Assembly: GCF_016863635.1 (NCBI RefSeq)
Contig: NZ_BOPG01000009.1
Span: 354,560 to 418,559, forward strand
Reading direction: 5' to 3'
Length of the DNA: 64,000 bases
Origin: Virgisporangium aurantiacum
GTDB taxonomy: Bacteria > Actinomycetota > Actinomycetes > Mycobacteriales > Micromonosporaceae
In this document: piece after piece, positions 24,818 to 33,056 of the stretch
Layout of the letters: each line of letters starts with the position of its first letter
How positions within the stretch are numbered: position 1 is the first letter of the stretch
Notes under the pieces: model-generated
Seen by the model: only the letters and a program-made list of their open reading frames with translations
Databases searched by the model: none
Told to the model about the DNA's origin: nothing
Program-made: the position numbers and the translations under genes

Positions 24818-24860
24818 AAAGCGACTTAAACGTAGCTTTCGTACTAAAGCGCATAAACTC
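24818..24860. promoter_or_regulatory. Imperfect direct repeat in the capE/DUF4012 divergent promoter region
   Basis: Two similar A-rich elements, AAAGCGACTTAAACG (24818-24832) and AAAGCGCATAAACTC (24846-24860), are spaced 28 bp apart in an otherwise GC-rich 120-bp gap between divergent genes. They could be promoter or activator elements. Confidence 0.35.
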
Positions 24861-24865
24861 TCGGC

Positions 24866-26773
24866 GTGGACAGCTCAGCAGAAACACCGTTTGCGTTCAC
24901 CCCGCCCGCGACCGAACCGAACATCGCCTTCAAGCGCACGCGCCGCAGCGACCCGACGCCGCAACGGCCGACGTTCATTCGTCGCCTCCGGCGTCTCCGG
25001 CGCCGGAGACCCCTGCGCCGCCGGCACGTCGCGATCGCGGCCGGGCTGACGCTGGCGCTTCTGGCCGGCGCCGGATGGGTGGGATTCGACGGCTGGCGGG
25101 CCGCCGGCAACCTCCGCACCGCAGCGGCGCTCGTCGGAACGCTGCGCCAGCAGGTGCTCGTCGGCGACCTTCCGGGCGCGCGCGGCACGCTGCGCGTTCT
25201 GCAGCGGGAGGCCGGCGCCGCGCACGAGCGCACCAGCGGCGTCGTGTGGCGCTCGGCCGGTCTGCTGCCCGGGGTCGGCGACGACCTGGTCGCCGCGCGC
25301 ACGCTGGCCGCGACGCTGGCCGACCTGACCGACAACGGGATCCCGCCGCTGCTCGACGCCGCCGAGGCGCTGACCGGTGGCGGGCTGACGCCGGCGGTCG
25401 GCACGATCGACGTCGGTGTGCTGTCGCACGCCGCCGAGTCACTCGCCACGGGCGTCGACGTCGTGAACCGCTCCACCGACCGGATCGCCGCCGTGCCGAC
25501 CGGCGGGCTCGCCGCCGACGTGCGGACGGCCATCAGCCAACTCGACGGCGGACTGTCGAAGCTTTCCGGCATGCTCGCGCCGATCGAGCGGGTCACCCGC
25601 CTGCTCCCCGCGGTGCTCGGTGCCGACGCGCCGCGGCGGTACCTGATGCTGTTCCAGAACAACGCCGAGGTGCGCGCCACCGGCGGCATGCCCGGTGCTT
25701 TCGTGGTGGTCGAGGCGAACCGGGGCGCGGTCAGCATCGTGAACCAGGGCAGCGCCGCGGGCGCCCTGCAGGTGTTCGACCAACCGGTGCTGCCGCTGGA
25801 CCCGGACGCCGAGGACCTCTACTCCGAACGCCTGGGCACCTATCCGGCCGACATCAACCTGACCCCGGACTTCCCGACCGCGGCGCGGTTGGCCCGCGAG
25901 ATGTACCGGGTGCGCACCGGGATGCTCGTCGACGGGGTGATCGCCACCGACCCGGTGGCGCTGTCGTATCTGTTGGCGGCCATCGGTCCCGTACAGATGC
26001 CGAGCGGACCGCCGCTGACCGCCGACTCGGCCGTCCGGTTGCTGCTGTCGCAGGTGTACGCCGGCACGATGACGTCCGCGCAACAGGACGCCTATTTCGC
26101 GACCGCCGCGCGCGCGACGTTCGAGGCCCTCACGAGGCGGCCCGGCGATCCGCGCGGCCTGGCCGCGCCGTTGATGCGCGCCGTCACGGAGCGACGCCTG
26201 TTGTTCTGGAGCGCCGACGCCGACGAGCAGCAGGCGCTCGCCGGCACCCGACTGGAGGGCACGCTGCCCGCCGACGACGGGGCGAAGCCGGGCGTCGGCC
26301 TGTTCCTCAACGACGGCAGCGGCGCGAAACTCGGCTACTACCTGACCCAGTCGGCCGAGATCACCACCGGCGACTGCACCGACGACCGGCGGCGCGAACT
26401 CCGGGTGAAGGTCACGCTGGGTTCGTCGGCACCCGGTTCCGGGCTGTCGAAGTCGGTGCTGGGGCTCGGACTTTCCGGCGACCCGTACACGGTGCGCACC
26501 AACCTGATGGTGTTCAGCCCGACCGGCGGGTCGATCGCCGACGCGTCCATCGACGGCGCCTCCGCGCCGATCGGCTCCGGATTCGAGCGCGGCCGGCAGG
26601 TGGCGGTGGTGACCATCGACCTGCCTCCGGGGACCCGGAAGACGCTCTCCGTCACGCTGCTGACCGGCACACTGCCCACAGTGGACACACCCGTCACCCC
26701 GGTCGTCTGGACCACGCCCGGTGTGTCGCCATGGCGCACCGCAATCACCCCTGGCAAGCCCTGCGATAAGTGA
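24866..26773 (+). CDS. DUF4012 domain membrane-anchored extracellular protein
   Basis: A 635-residue protein. A basic cytosolic N-terminus (RRLRRLRRRRPLRRRH) is followed by one transmembrane helix (about 55-72) and a long extracellular part. The DUF4012 core includes YLMLFQNNAEVRATGGMPGA (about 267-286) and ADINLTPDFPTAARLAREMY. DUF4012 proteins recur beside actinobacterial exopolysaccharide genes; their activity is unknown, and attachment or processing of surface polymer is a guess from context and from partial resemblance to LytR-CpsA-Psr-type cell-surface proteins. The GTG at 24866 is the likely start. It is divergent from the capE operon. Confidence 0.85.
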   Translation: MDSSAETPFAFTPPATEPNIAFKRTRRSDPTPQRPTFIRRLRRLRRRRPLRRRHVAIAAGLTLALLAGAGWVGFDGWRAAGNLRTAAALVGTLRQQVLVGDLPGARGTLRVLQREAGAAHERTSGVVWRSAGLLPGVGDDLVAARTLAATLADLTDNGIPPLLDAAEALTGGGLTPAVGTIDVGVLSHAAESLATGVDVVNRSTDRIAAVPTGGLAADVRTAISQLDGGLSKLSGMLAPIERVTRLLPAVLGADAPRRYLMLFQNNAEVRATGGMPGAFVVVEANRGAVSIVNQGSAAGALQVFDQPVLPLDPDAEDLYSERLGTYPADINLTPDFPTAARLAREMYRVRTGMLVDGVIATDPVALSYLLAAIGPVQMPSGPPLTADSAVRLLLSQVYAGTMTSAQQDAYFATAARATFEALTRRPGDPRGLAAPLMRAVTERRLLFWSADADEQQALAGTRLEGTLPADDGAKPGVGLFLNDGSGAKLGYYLTQSAEITTGDCTDDRRRELRVKVTLGSSAPGSGLSKSVLGLGLSGDPYTVRTNLMVFSPTGGSIADASIDGASAPIGSGFERGRQVAVVTIDLPPGTRKTLSVTLLTGTLPTVDTPVTPVVWTTPGVSPWRTAITPGKPCDK

Positions 26774-26804
26774 GCCGTTTTGCCGGATTCGTGAGTTAGG
26801 CGCG

Positions 26805-26823
26805 GGTTCTCCGTGTTAGAACC
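26805..26823. promoter_or_regulatory. Inverted repeat upstream of the small secreted protein
   Basis: GGTTCT-CCGTGTT-AGAACC is a perfect 6-bp inverted repeat 27 bp before the ATG at 26850, followed by a direct repeat of CCTAAG. It could be an operator, or a weak terminator of the preceding gene. Confidence 0.35.
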
Positions 26824-26849
26824 TAAGAAACCTTTCCTAAGGGGATTTG

Positions 26850-27410
26850 ATGCGCACTCAACGCACCAAGGCACTGCTTGCCGCAGTCGGGGCCTTCCTG
26901 CTGGCCGCCGTCGGTGTCCTGCTCGCACCGGGCGCGGCGAGTGCCGCGCCCGACTACCCACCACCGCCGGCTGATCTGACGCTCAGTTCCGGTACGGTTC
27001 GCGCCGGTAACAGCATCGGCGTGTACGGCTCCGGGTTCGGGGCGCGGGAACCGGTGATCATCGTGACCAAGGTCCGCCCCCGCGACGGCTACTGGTTCGC
27101 GGGCTTCACCACCTACCGACAAAAGGTCTGGACCAACAAGGACGGCGAGTTCAAGACCCGCGTGCCCACGTACGTGGCGGGCACCACGGTCATCGTCGCC
27201 CACGGCCTCGACTCCGGTGAGGACGAGAAGGCCAAGGTCAAGGTCCTCGGTCGCAACATGGGCCCGGGCGGCTACGGCGACTGGTTCGACCACGGTGCCC
27301 CGGGCGCCACGGGTGGCCTGCCCGGCATGCAGGCGGTTCACAACACGGTGGGTCGTTGGCTGTCCGCCGGCGACTCGCCCGGCTGGGGTGTCTCCTGGCG
27401 CGCTTGGTAA
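26850..27410 (+). CDS. Small secreted protein of unknown function
   Basis: A 186-residue protein with a clear Sec signal peptide: basic MRTQRTK, a hydrophobic core, and a likely cut after APGAASA near residue 32. The mature part is a compact beta-rich domain (LTLSSGTVRAGNSIGVYGSG, like an immunoglobulin or IPT-type fold) and ends in a Gly/Trp-rich tail. The ATG at 26850 follows AAGGGG with good spacing; a TTG three bases earlier is less likely. It follows the DUF4012 gene on the same strand, so a role at the cell surface with the polysaccharide is plausible but unproven. Confidence 0.75.
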   Translation: MRTQRTKALLAAVGAFLLAAVGVLLAPGAASAAPDYPPPPADLTLSSGTVRAGNSIGVYGSGFGAREPVIIVTKVRPRDGYWFAGFTTYRQKVWTNKDGEFKTRVPTYVAGTTVIVAHGLDSGEDEKAKVKVLGRNMGPGGYGDWFDHGAPGATGGLPGMQAVHNTVGRWLSAGDSPGWGVSWRAW

Positions 27411-27433
27411 AAGCGCACACAGGACGCGTCTGC

Positions 27434-27463
27434 GCCCGGCCGGTTCACTCGAACCGGCCGGGC
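27434..27463 (+). terminator. Strong hairpin terminator after the secreted-protein gene
   Basis: GCCCGGCCGGTTC and GAACCGGCCGGGC form a perfect 13-bp stem with an ACTC loop, 24 bp past the stop codon and followed by a short T-rich stretch. Confidence 0.85.
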
Positions 27464-27496
27464 GTTCCGTTTGCCCGGGCCGTCTCCGGTCCCGGC

Positions 27497-27557
27497 ACGC
27501 TTGTCGCCTCAGCCGTCGCCACGCTTGTCGCCTCAGCCGTCGCCACGCTTGTCGCCC
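27497..27557. repeat. 24-bp tandem repeat in intergenic DNA
   Basis: Two exact copies of a 24-bp unit (27497-27520, 27521-27544) and a partial third lie between the terminator hairpin and the stop codon of the ABC permease. There is no coding role on either strand. Confidence 0.85.
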
Positions 27558-27579
27558 CAGCCTCGCCGGCGCCGCCTGA

Positions 27580-29217
27580 TCACATGGCCAGGTCGCGGCG
27601 GCGGAACACCGCCAGGCCGGCACCGCACAGCCCCACCGCAACGACGCCCAGAACCACCAGCGGCAGCGCCTCGACCGAGGCGGCCGGCGCGTTGGGCACG
27701 TGGGTGAACGGCGACAGGTCGAGCACCACCTGCGGCAGGTCGAGCACCGCACCCAGCTGCATCACCAGAAACGCCGCCGCCAGCACACCCCACGAGACGG
27801 GCACCGCCAGGCGCGGCGCGATCCCGAACACCGCGACCACGATCGCGCCGATCACGAGGGCGGCGGGCACCCGCACCAGCGCCGCTCCGATGGCGGTGAC
27901 GGTTTCGCCGCCCACGTCGCCGGAGGCGACGCCGTAGGCGAACCCGAGCGACCCGCCGAACAGCAGCGCCAGGGCGACGAGCCCGAGCGACGTGCACACG
28001 ACGTGCGCGCCCAGCCAACGGGTGCGACTCACGGCCGTGGCGAGCACGGGCTCGAGGGTGCCGCCCGCTTCCTCCGTGCGCATCCGGAGCAGGGCCTGGA
28101 TCACGTAGCCGCACGCGACCAGGACGCCGATGCCGATGATCGCCGAGAGGTAGCCCTCGACCAGGTTCCCGGTGCCGCCGAGTTGCTCGATGACCTCGGC
28201 CAGGTCTTCGTTGCCGCTGATCAGGTCGTCGACCTCGTCGGCGACGGCGCCGAACGAGACACCGAGGATCAGCAGCCCGATGGCCCACCCGAGGAGCGAG
28301 CCGCGCTGCAGCCGCCACACGAGCCCGAACGGGCTGCCGAGCGAACGGGGCGCCCGCGCCGGCCCCGGCCGTACCGGCAGCATGCCGGTGCCGACGTCAC
28401 GGTGCGCCGCCAGGATCGTGGTGACGTACAGCAGCACCCCGAACAGGAGGACCAACGGCACCAGGAAGGCGGTCCTGTTCTCGCTGAACGGCCGCACCTG
28501 TTGGGCCCAGCCCATCGGGGACAGGTACGAAGGCCAGGCGCTCTCCACGTACTGCCCGTTCCGCACCACCTCACCCGTGGCGTCACCGACCGCCCGCAAC
28601 AGGAAGCTGAGACCGACGAACGCCGCCGCGATCCCGTTCGCCGCGCGCGAGCTCTCGGCGATCTGCGCGGTGACCGCGGCCACCCCGGCGAACGTGATCC
28701 CGGTGAGCGCGAGCGCGACCCCGTACAGCAACGCGCCGGACGCCGACAGGCCGAAACTCAGCAGCACCAGGAAGGACAGCGCGGAGAACGCCACGTCGGC
28801 GAGCACCGCGAGGCAGAGCGCGGCGGCGACCATCGCATACCGCCCGACCGCACCGGCGCCGACCATCTCGGCCCGGCCGGTCTCCTCGTTCTGCCGCGTG
28901 TGCCGCACGACCATGAACGTGGTCATGAGGGCGATCATCACCACCGACACCAACAGCGTCTCGTTGGTGATGATCGCGCCCAGCGCCGGCCCGGAGGTCG
29001 GGCCGTTGAACGCGACCGTCACCACACTCGACGCGCTGGTGGTGGCGTAGGAGACCCGCTCCTCGGGCGTGTCGTAGAGACCGACGATGCTCGACCCGCT
29101 GCCGCCCAGCACGGCCGCCTGCGCGAACAGCCACACCGGAATCTGGATCCGGTCGCGCCGCAACGCCAGCCGCAGCAGCGCACCGGTGCCCGTGAAGTTG
29201 CCCATGCGATCGCTCAT
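27580..29217 (-). CDS. ABC transporter permease, antibiotic-exporter type
   Basis: A 545-residue membrane protein with about 12 helices in two similar halves, the layout of large actinomycete permeases annotated as exporters of polyketide antibiotics. Each half begins with a basic cytosolic segment ([18 protein letters not shown] near 15-32; [20 protein letters not shown] near 295-314). With the ATPase it would export a hydrophobic compound, or possibly serve self-resistance. The ATG at 29217 shares ATGA with the ATPase stop. Expression is probably controlled by the divergent TetR-type regulator. Confidence 0.85.
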   Translation of the reverse strand: MSDRMGNFTGTGALLRLALRRDRIQIPVWLFAQAAVLGGSGSSIVGLYDTPEERVSYATTSASSVVTVAFNGPTSGPALGAIITNETLLVSVVMIALMTTFMVVRHTRQNEETGRAEMVGAGAVGRYAMVAAALCLAVLADVAFSALSFLVLLSFGLSASGALLYGVALALTGITFAGVAAVTAQIAESSRAANGIAAAFVGLSFLLRAVGDATGEVVRNGQYVESAWPSYLSPMGWAQQVRPFSENRTAFLVPLVLLFGVLLYVTTILAAHRDVGTGMLPVRPGPARAPRSLGSPFGLVWRLQRGSLLGWAIGLLILGVSFGAVADEVDDLISGNEDLAEVIEQLGGTGNLVEGYLSAIIGIGVLVACGYVIQALLRMRTEEAGGTLEPVLATAVSRTRWLGAHVVCTSLGLVALALLFGGSLGFAYGVASGDVGGETVTAIGAALVRVPAALVIGAIVVAVFGIAPRLAVPVSWGVLAAAFLVMQLGAVLDLPQVVLDLSPFTHVPNAPAASVEALPLVVLGVVAVGLCGAGLAVFRRRDLAM

Positions 29218-30134
29218 CGCGCCGGCACCGCCTGCCGCTCCTCGGGCGCCTCCGAGCCGCCGTAGTGCCGCATGAACAGTTCCTCGAGCGTCGGCGGACG
29301 GCTCGTGAGATCGCGGATGCCGTACGGCGTGAGGTACGCGATCACCTCGCCCATCGCGCCCGGTTCCACGTCGAGCGACACCTTGGTACCGGCCACGCTG
29401 ACCGAGTGCACGCCCGCCGCCGACTCGAGGTTCTCCACCGGCCGCTCGGTTTCGACGGTCATCGCCGTGCGGGTGAGGTGACGCATGTCGGCGAGGGTGC
29501 CGCTCTCGACGTTCCGGCCGGCCCGGATGATGCTCAGCCGGTCGCACAGCGCCTCGACCTCGGCGAGGATGTGGCTGGACAGCAGCACGGTGCGGCCGGC
29601 GGCCTTGGCCGAGCGCACGCAGTCTCGGAACACCGCCTCCATCAGCGGGTCGAGCCCGGAGGTCGGCTCGTCGAGAATGAACAGCTCCACATCGGACGCG
29701 AACGCGGCCACCAGGGCGACCTTCTGCCGGTTGCCCTTCGAGTATGTGCGGCACTTCTTCGTGGGGTCGAGCTCGAACCGCTCCAGCAGGTCACGCCGGC
29801 GCGCCTCGTCGACACCGCCGCGCAGTCGCCCGAACAGGTCGATCGCCTCGCCACCGGACAGGTTCGGCCACAGGTTCACGTCGCCCGGGACGTACGCGAG
29901 CCGCCGGTGCAACTGCACCGCGTCGCGCACCGGGTCGCCTCCGAGCAGCCGGACCTCGCCGGAGTCGCGCCGGAGAAGACCGAGCAGCACCCGGATGGTC
30001 GTGGACTTGCCGGCCCCGTTGGGGCCGAGGAAACCGTGCACCTCGCCGGTGTCGACGGACAGGGTGAGACCGTCGAGTGCGCGGGTGCGGCCGAACGTCT
30101 TGACCAGGTCGGTGGCCGAGATGGCGGTGGTCAT
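29214..30134 (-). CDS. ABC transporter ATP-binding protein
   Basis: A 306-residue ATPase of the DrrA-like group. Seen: Walker [15 protein letters not shown] (about 33-46), the signature region [15 protein letters not shown] (a variant with NRQK in place of the usual SGGQ), Walker [14 protein letters not shown] and the H-loop LLSSHIL. A C-terminal regulatory region follows from about residue 220. It is the energy module for the permease just downstream. The ATG at 30134 follows GGAGAGGG. Two palindromic operator-like sites lie 46-91 bp upstream. Confidence 0.92.
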   Translation of the reverse strand: MTTAISATDLVKTFGRTRALDGLTLSVDTGEVHGFLGPNGAGKSTTIRVLLGLLRRDSGEVRLLGGDPVRDAVQLHRRLAYVPGDVNLWPNLSGGEAIDLFGRLRGGVDEARRRDLLERFELDPTKKCRTYSKGNRQKVALVAAFASDVELFILDEPTSGLDPLMEAVFRDCVRSAKAAGRTVLLSSHILAEVEALCDRLSIIRAGRNVESGTLADMRHLTRTAMTVETERPVENLESAAGVHSVSVAGTKVSLDVEPGAMGEVIAYLTPYGIRDLTSRPPTLEELFMRHYGGSEAPEERQAVPAR

Positions 30135-30179
30135 GGTCCCTCTCCGTCTTCCCTCGTTGTCGGTGAGACCTCGTTCCAA

Positions 30180-30225
30180 CTGACCGGCGGTCAGCGCATC
30201 GAAGCTACGCCTGCCCAGCGGTCAG
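30180..30225. promoter_or_regulatory. Two operator copies between the ABC operon and its TetR regulator
   Basis: A perfect palindrome CTGACC-GGC-GGTCAG (30180-30194) and a second copy with three changes (CTGCCCAGCGGTCAG, 30211-30225) are spaced 31 bp apart, about three helical turns. Both are followed by CGCA. The second overlaps the expected -35 region of the regulator gene, suggesting autoregulation plus repression of the exporter. Confidence 0.75.
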
Positions 30226-30234
30226 CGCAACAGC

Positions 30235-30240
30235 TATAGT
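30235..30240 (+). promoter_or_regulatory. -10 box of the TetR gene, probable leaderless transcript
   Basis: TATAGT ends 6 bases before the ATG at 30247. A start site at or beside the ATG would give a leaderless mRNA, which is common in actinobacteria; no ribosome binding site is present. Confidence 0.55.
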
Positions 30241-30246
30241 TTTGAG

Positions 30247-31107
30247 ATGACCGACGTCACGGCCGAACCGGAAACAGGAGGCCCGCAAGAGGGCGGCGCG
30301 GAGGGCACGCGCGAACGGATCCTGGCCGAGGCGATCGAGATGTTCACCAGGCACGGTTACCACCGCACCACCCTGCGCCTGCTGGCCGACCGGCTGGGCG
30401 TCACGAAGGCCGCGATCCTCTACCACTTCCCGGCGAAAGACCGCATCATCCAGGCGCTGATGGAGCCGTTCGTGGCCGCCATCGAAGACGCCATCGAGCG
30501 GGCCGCGGCGCTGCCGTTCCCGGCGTCCCGGCTGGCACTGCTCGAAGGCATCCTCGACACCTACCTCGCGCACCAGCGACTGCTGCTCATGGCCCGCACC
30601 GACGCGTCGATCTTCACGCACGAGGAGACGTACCAACGGTTCATGCGCATGCCCGCCCGCGTCATCGCGATCATCGTCGGGCCGGCGGCGCCGCTGGAAG
30701 ACAAGGTGTGGGCGGTGCAGCTCATGGGCACCCTCGGCGATTCCGTGCTGTTCTTCGCCGAGGCGCCGACGGCCGACCTGCGCGCCGCCATCTTCAACGG
30801 AACGCTGAGCCTGCTGGCCGCCGGGCCGCCGAGCCGGTTGCCGGAGCCACCCCCACGGATGGACATGACGTGGCCGCGCCCCGGCTTCCAGCCCGTTCTG
30901 GCGCCCGAGGTCGCCGATCCGCCGCCGGCCAACGTCGTTTACGGCGGCAGCCGGCGGAGCGGCCGACGGGTCGGCCGCCCCCGGGTGCTGAGCGGTGAGC
31001 GGATCACCAGGGCCAAGGAGATGTACGCCAGCGGCGCGCACAACGTCGACGACATCGCGGCCGAGCTGGGCGTCTCACGGGCAACGGTGTATCGCTATCT
31101 CAATTGA
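30247..31107 (+). CDS. TetR-family regulator with an extra C-terminal resolvase-type HTH
   Basis: A 286-residue protein. The N-terminal TetR helix-turn-helix (RERILAEAIEMFTRHGYHRT, then LADRLGVTKAAILYHFPAKD, about 22-67) is followed by a ligand-binding region. A Pro-rich linker (about 195-240) then leads to a second helix-turn-helix, with GRPRVLSGERITRAKEMYAS and VDDIAAELGVSRATVYRYL at the very C-terminus. That module resembles the DNA-binding end of serine resolvases/Hin. It probably represses the divergent ABC exporter and itself through the two palindromes. The second domain may give bivalent DNA binding. It is typical TetR length to about 195; the rest is an addition. Confidence 0.88.
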   Translation: MTDVTAEPETGGPQEGGAEGTRERILAEAIEMFTRHGYHRTTLRLLADRLGVTKAAILYHFPAKDRIIQALMEPFVAAIEDAIERAAALPFPASRLALLEGILDTYLAHQRLLLMARTDASIFTHEETYQRFMRMPARVIAIIVGPAAPLEDKVWAVQLMGTLGDSVLFFAEAPTADLRAAIFNGTLSLLAAGPPSRLPEPPPRMDMTWPRPGFQPVLAPEVADPPPANVVYGGSRRSGRRVGRPRVLSGERITRAKEMYASGAHNVDDIAAELGVSRATVYRYLN

Positions 31108-31136
31108 TCGCAAAATTGCTCGCCGTCTCGAAAATA

Positions 31137-31571
31137 TTATGAGACGTTGTGAGAATGATCGTACTCAAGGAACAGTCTCGGGCCGTCCTCGTCGTGCCGG
31201 ATCTCCATGCGGCCGGTGAGGCCGGCCAGCTCGCCGGTCCCCGAGCCGGCCACGATCACGCCGGTGGCCACGTCGGGCCGGTCGCCGCCCGGCGCGGCGC
31301 CGTGCACGAGCACGAACGAGCCGGTCCGGCCGCCGAGCGTCCCGGTAACGCGCTCCATCGCGGTGTAGGCCAGCTGGCCGCAGTTGAGCATCGTGGCAAC
31401 GGCCGTGCCGGTGAGGTCGTCGCCCTTGTACGTCTTGCGGAAGGCCACCCGGCCCAGCGCCAGGTCGGTGCCGGCCCCGGCGGTGGCTTCGGCGCCCGCC
31501 CCGGTGGCGGCCTCCTCCACGGCGTGCGGCTGCCAGTCCTCGACCGTGAACGGCGTCGTGCTGCTCGGCAT
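31137..31571 (-). CDS. DUF3224 domain protein
   Basis: A 144-residue protein matching DUF3224, a small beta-barrel family of unknown function. Seen: FTVEDWQPHAV (about 8-18), RVAFRKTYKGDDLTGTA, AYTAMERVTGTLGGRTGSFV and a closing EIRHDEDGPRLFLEYD. The ATG at 31571 is one base after the VOC gene stop, so the two form an operon. It is regulated perhaps by the divergent WYL protein. It ends 30 bp from the convergent TetR gene. Confidence 0.82.
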   Translation of the reverse strand: MPSSTTPFTVEDWQPHAVEEAATGAGAEATAGAGTDLALGRVAFRKTYKGDDLTGTAVATMLNCGQLAYTAMERVTGTLGGRTGSFVLVHGAAPGGDRPDVATGVIVAGSGTGELAGLTGRMEIRHDEDGPRLFLEYDHSHNVS

Positions 31572-31572
31572 G

Positions 31573-31944
31573 TCAGGCCCCCGCGTTCGAGATGCAGAAC
31601 GGGTGGCCCGCCGGGTCGAGCAGCACCCGCCACCGGTCGGGCTGCGGCTGCTCGTCGGGCTTGGTGGCACCGAGCTTGAGCAGCGCCTCCTCGCCGGCGT
31701 CGAGGTCGTCGACACCGAACTCCATGTGCGCCTGCTTCGGCACGTCGGGGTTCGGCCAGGTCGGCGGCACGTAGTTCGCGACGCGCACGAAGCCGATACC
31801 GTTCGGTCCCATCTCGCCGAGGAACACGAAGTCGTCGGTGGTGTAGCTCACCTCGAGGTCGAGCATGTGGCGGTAGAAGTCGGCCAGCGCGGCAGGGTCG
31901 TCGCAGTCGATGGAGACGCCGACGTAGCGGGCTATGGCGGTCAT
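31573..31944 (-). CDS. VOC-family (glyoxalase/bleomycin-resistance-like) protein
   Basis: A 123-residue single-module vicinal-oxygen-chelate protein. Beta-alpha-beta units are visible in ARYVGVSIDCDDPAALADFY (about 5-24) and HMEFGVDDLDAGEEALLKLG (about 73-92), with a C-terminal VLLDPAGHPFCISN. Candidate metal ligands are a His in the second unit and the GHPFC His. The substrate cannot be inferred. The ATG at 31944 follows GGGAGA. It is the first gene of an operon with DUF3224 and divergent from the WYL regulator. Confidence 0.85.
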   Translation of the reverse strand: MTAIARYVGVSIDCDDPAALADFYRHMLDLEVSYTTDDFVFLGEMGPNGIGFVRVANYVPPTWPNPDVPKQAHMEFGVDDLDAGEEALLKLGATKPDEQPQPDRWRVLLDPAGHPFCISNAGA

Positions 31945-31996
31945 GATTTTCTCCCGTGTTCGTTCGAGTGATCACGGAGCAGCGTGGCAGTCTCGG

Positions 31997-32013
31997 CTGA
32001 CACCTTCTGTCAG
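31997..32013. promoter_or_regulatory. Perfect palindrome between VOC operon and WYL regulator
   Basis: CTGACA-CCTTC-TGTCAG (6-bp arms, 5-bp spacer) lies 24 bp before the WYL start codon and 53 bp before the divergent VOC start. This is the position expected for an operator of the WYL protein. Confidence 0.6.
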
Positions 32014-32036
32014 TCGAGTTCGAAAGGCTGAACGTC

Positions 32037-33056
32037 ATGCGCGCCAGCCGACTGCTGTCCGTCCTCCTGTTGCTGCAGAACCGCGGCCTGCTCACGGCGC
32101 AGCAGATCGCCGACGAACTCGACGTGTCGGTGCGCACCGTCTACCGCGACATCGACGCGCTCAGCGCCACGGGTGTGCCGGTGTACGCGGAGCACGGTCA
32201 CGGGGGCGGGTACCGGCTGGTCGACGGCTTCCGCACCAGGCTCACCGGGCTCACCGAGCAGGAAGCCGAGTCGATCTTCTTCGCCGGGTTGCCCGCCGCG
32301 GCCGCCGAACTGGGCCTCGGCTCGGTGCTCGCCACCGCGGAACTGAAACTGCGCGCGGCCCTGCCGGCGACCCTCAACCGGCAGGTCGGGCGGGTCCGCG
32401 ACCGCTTCCACCTCGACGCGGCCGGCTGGTTCCGAGACACCGAGACGAACCCGCACCTGGCGGCGTTGGCCGGCGCCGTCTGGGACGAGCACCGGGTCCG
32501 CCTCACCTACGAGCGGCACGCCGCTCCACGCGTTGTCGAGCGGGTGGTCGATCCGCTGGGGATCGTGCTCAAGGCGGGCGTCTGGTACTTCGTCGCCCGG
32601 GTCGGCGACGACCTGCGCACGTACCGGGTGGCGGCGATCGTCGACCTCACCGTGCTCGACGAGCGGTTCACCCGGCCCGCCGACTTCGACCTGGCCGCCA
32701 CCTGGACGGAGTGGGCCGAAGACTTCGAACGGAGGTTGTTCCGGGGGGAGGCGGTGATCCGCTTGTCGCCGCACGGCGTCGAGATGATCCCGTACCTGAT
32801 GACCAGGGCGATGGCGCGCGGCACCCAGCACACGATCCAGCCGCCCGACGCCGACGGCTGGGCACGCGCGGTGGTGCCGATCGAGTCGGTGCGGCACGCG
32901 CACGGCGAACTGCTCCGGCTGGGCGCCGAGGTCGAGGTGCTCGAACCGCCGGAACTGCGCGACATGCTGCGGGCCACGGTGGCGCGGCTCGCCGAGTACT
33001 ACGGCACGGCTCCGGCTCGAGACGCCGCCGCGCGCACGAGCGGAAGCACGCGGTAG
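32037..33056 (+). CDS. WYL-domain HTH transcriptional regulator (YafY-like)
   Basis: A 339-residue protein. The N-terminal winged HTH (MRASRLLSVLLLLQNRGLLT, then QIADELDVSVRTVYRDIDAL, about 1-45) is followed by the WYL region, here with ERVVDPLGIVLKAGVWYFVA (about 170-189), and a C-terminal WCX domain. Such regulators sense small ligands or nucleic acids and often control a divergent VOC or DUF gene, as placed here. The 3' end overlaps the convergent Lrp-type gene by 58 bp. Confidence 0.88.
   Translation: MRASRLLSVLLLLQNRGLLTAQQIADELDVSVRTVYRDIDALSATGVPVYAEHGHGGGYRLVDGFRTRLTGLTEQEAESIFFAGLPAAAAELGLGSVLATAELKLRAALPATLNRQVGRVRDRFHLDAAGWFRDTETNPHLAALAGAVWDEHRVRLTYERHAAPRVVERVVDPLGIVLKAGVWYFVARVGDDLRTYRVAAIVDLTVLDERFTRPADFDLAATWTEWAEDFERRLFRGEAVIRLSPHGVEMIPYLMTRAMARGTQHTIQPPDADGWARAVVPIESVRHAHGELLRLGAEVEVLEPPELRDMLRATVARLAEYYGTAPARDAAARTSGSTR

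Noticed and set aside
24733..26769. Long plus-strand frame overlapping the DUF4012 gene in another phase
   Set aside because: Arg-rich shadow frame; the DUF4012 frame has family motifs and G/C third positions.
24866..26773. DUF4012 protein considered as a LytR-CpsA-Psr ligase
   Set aside because: The catalytic Arg/Asp pattern of LCP phosphotransferases is not seen; only loose topological similarity.
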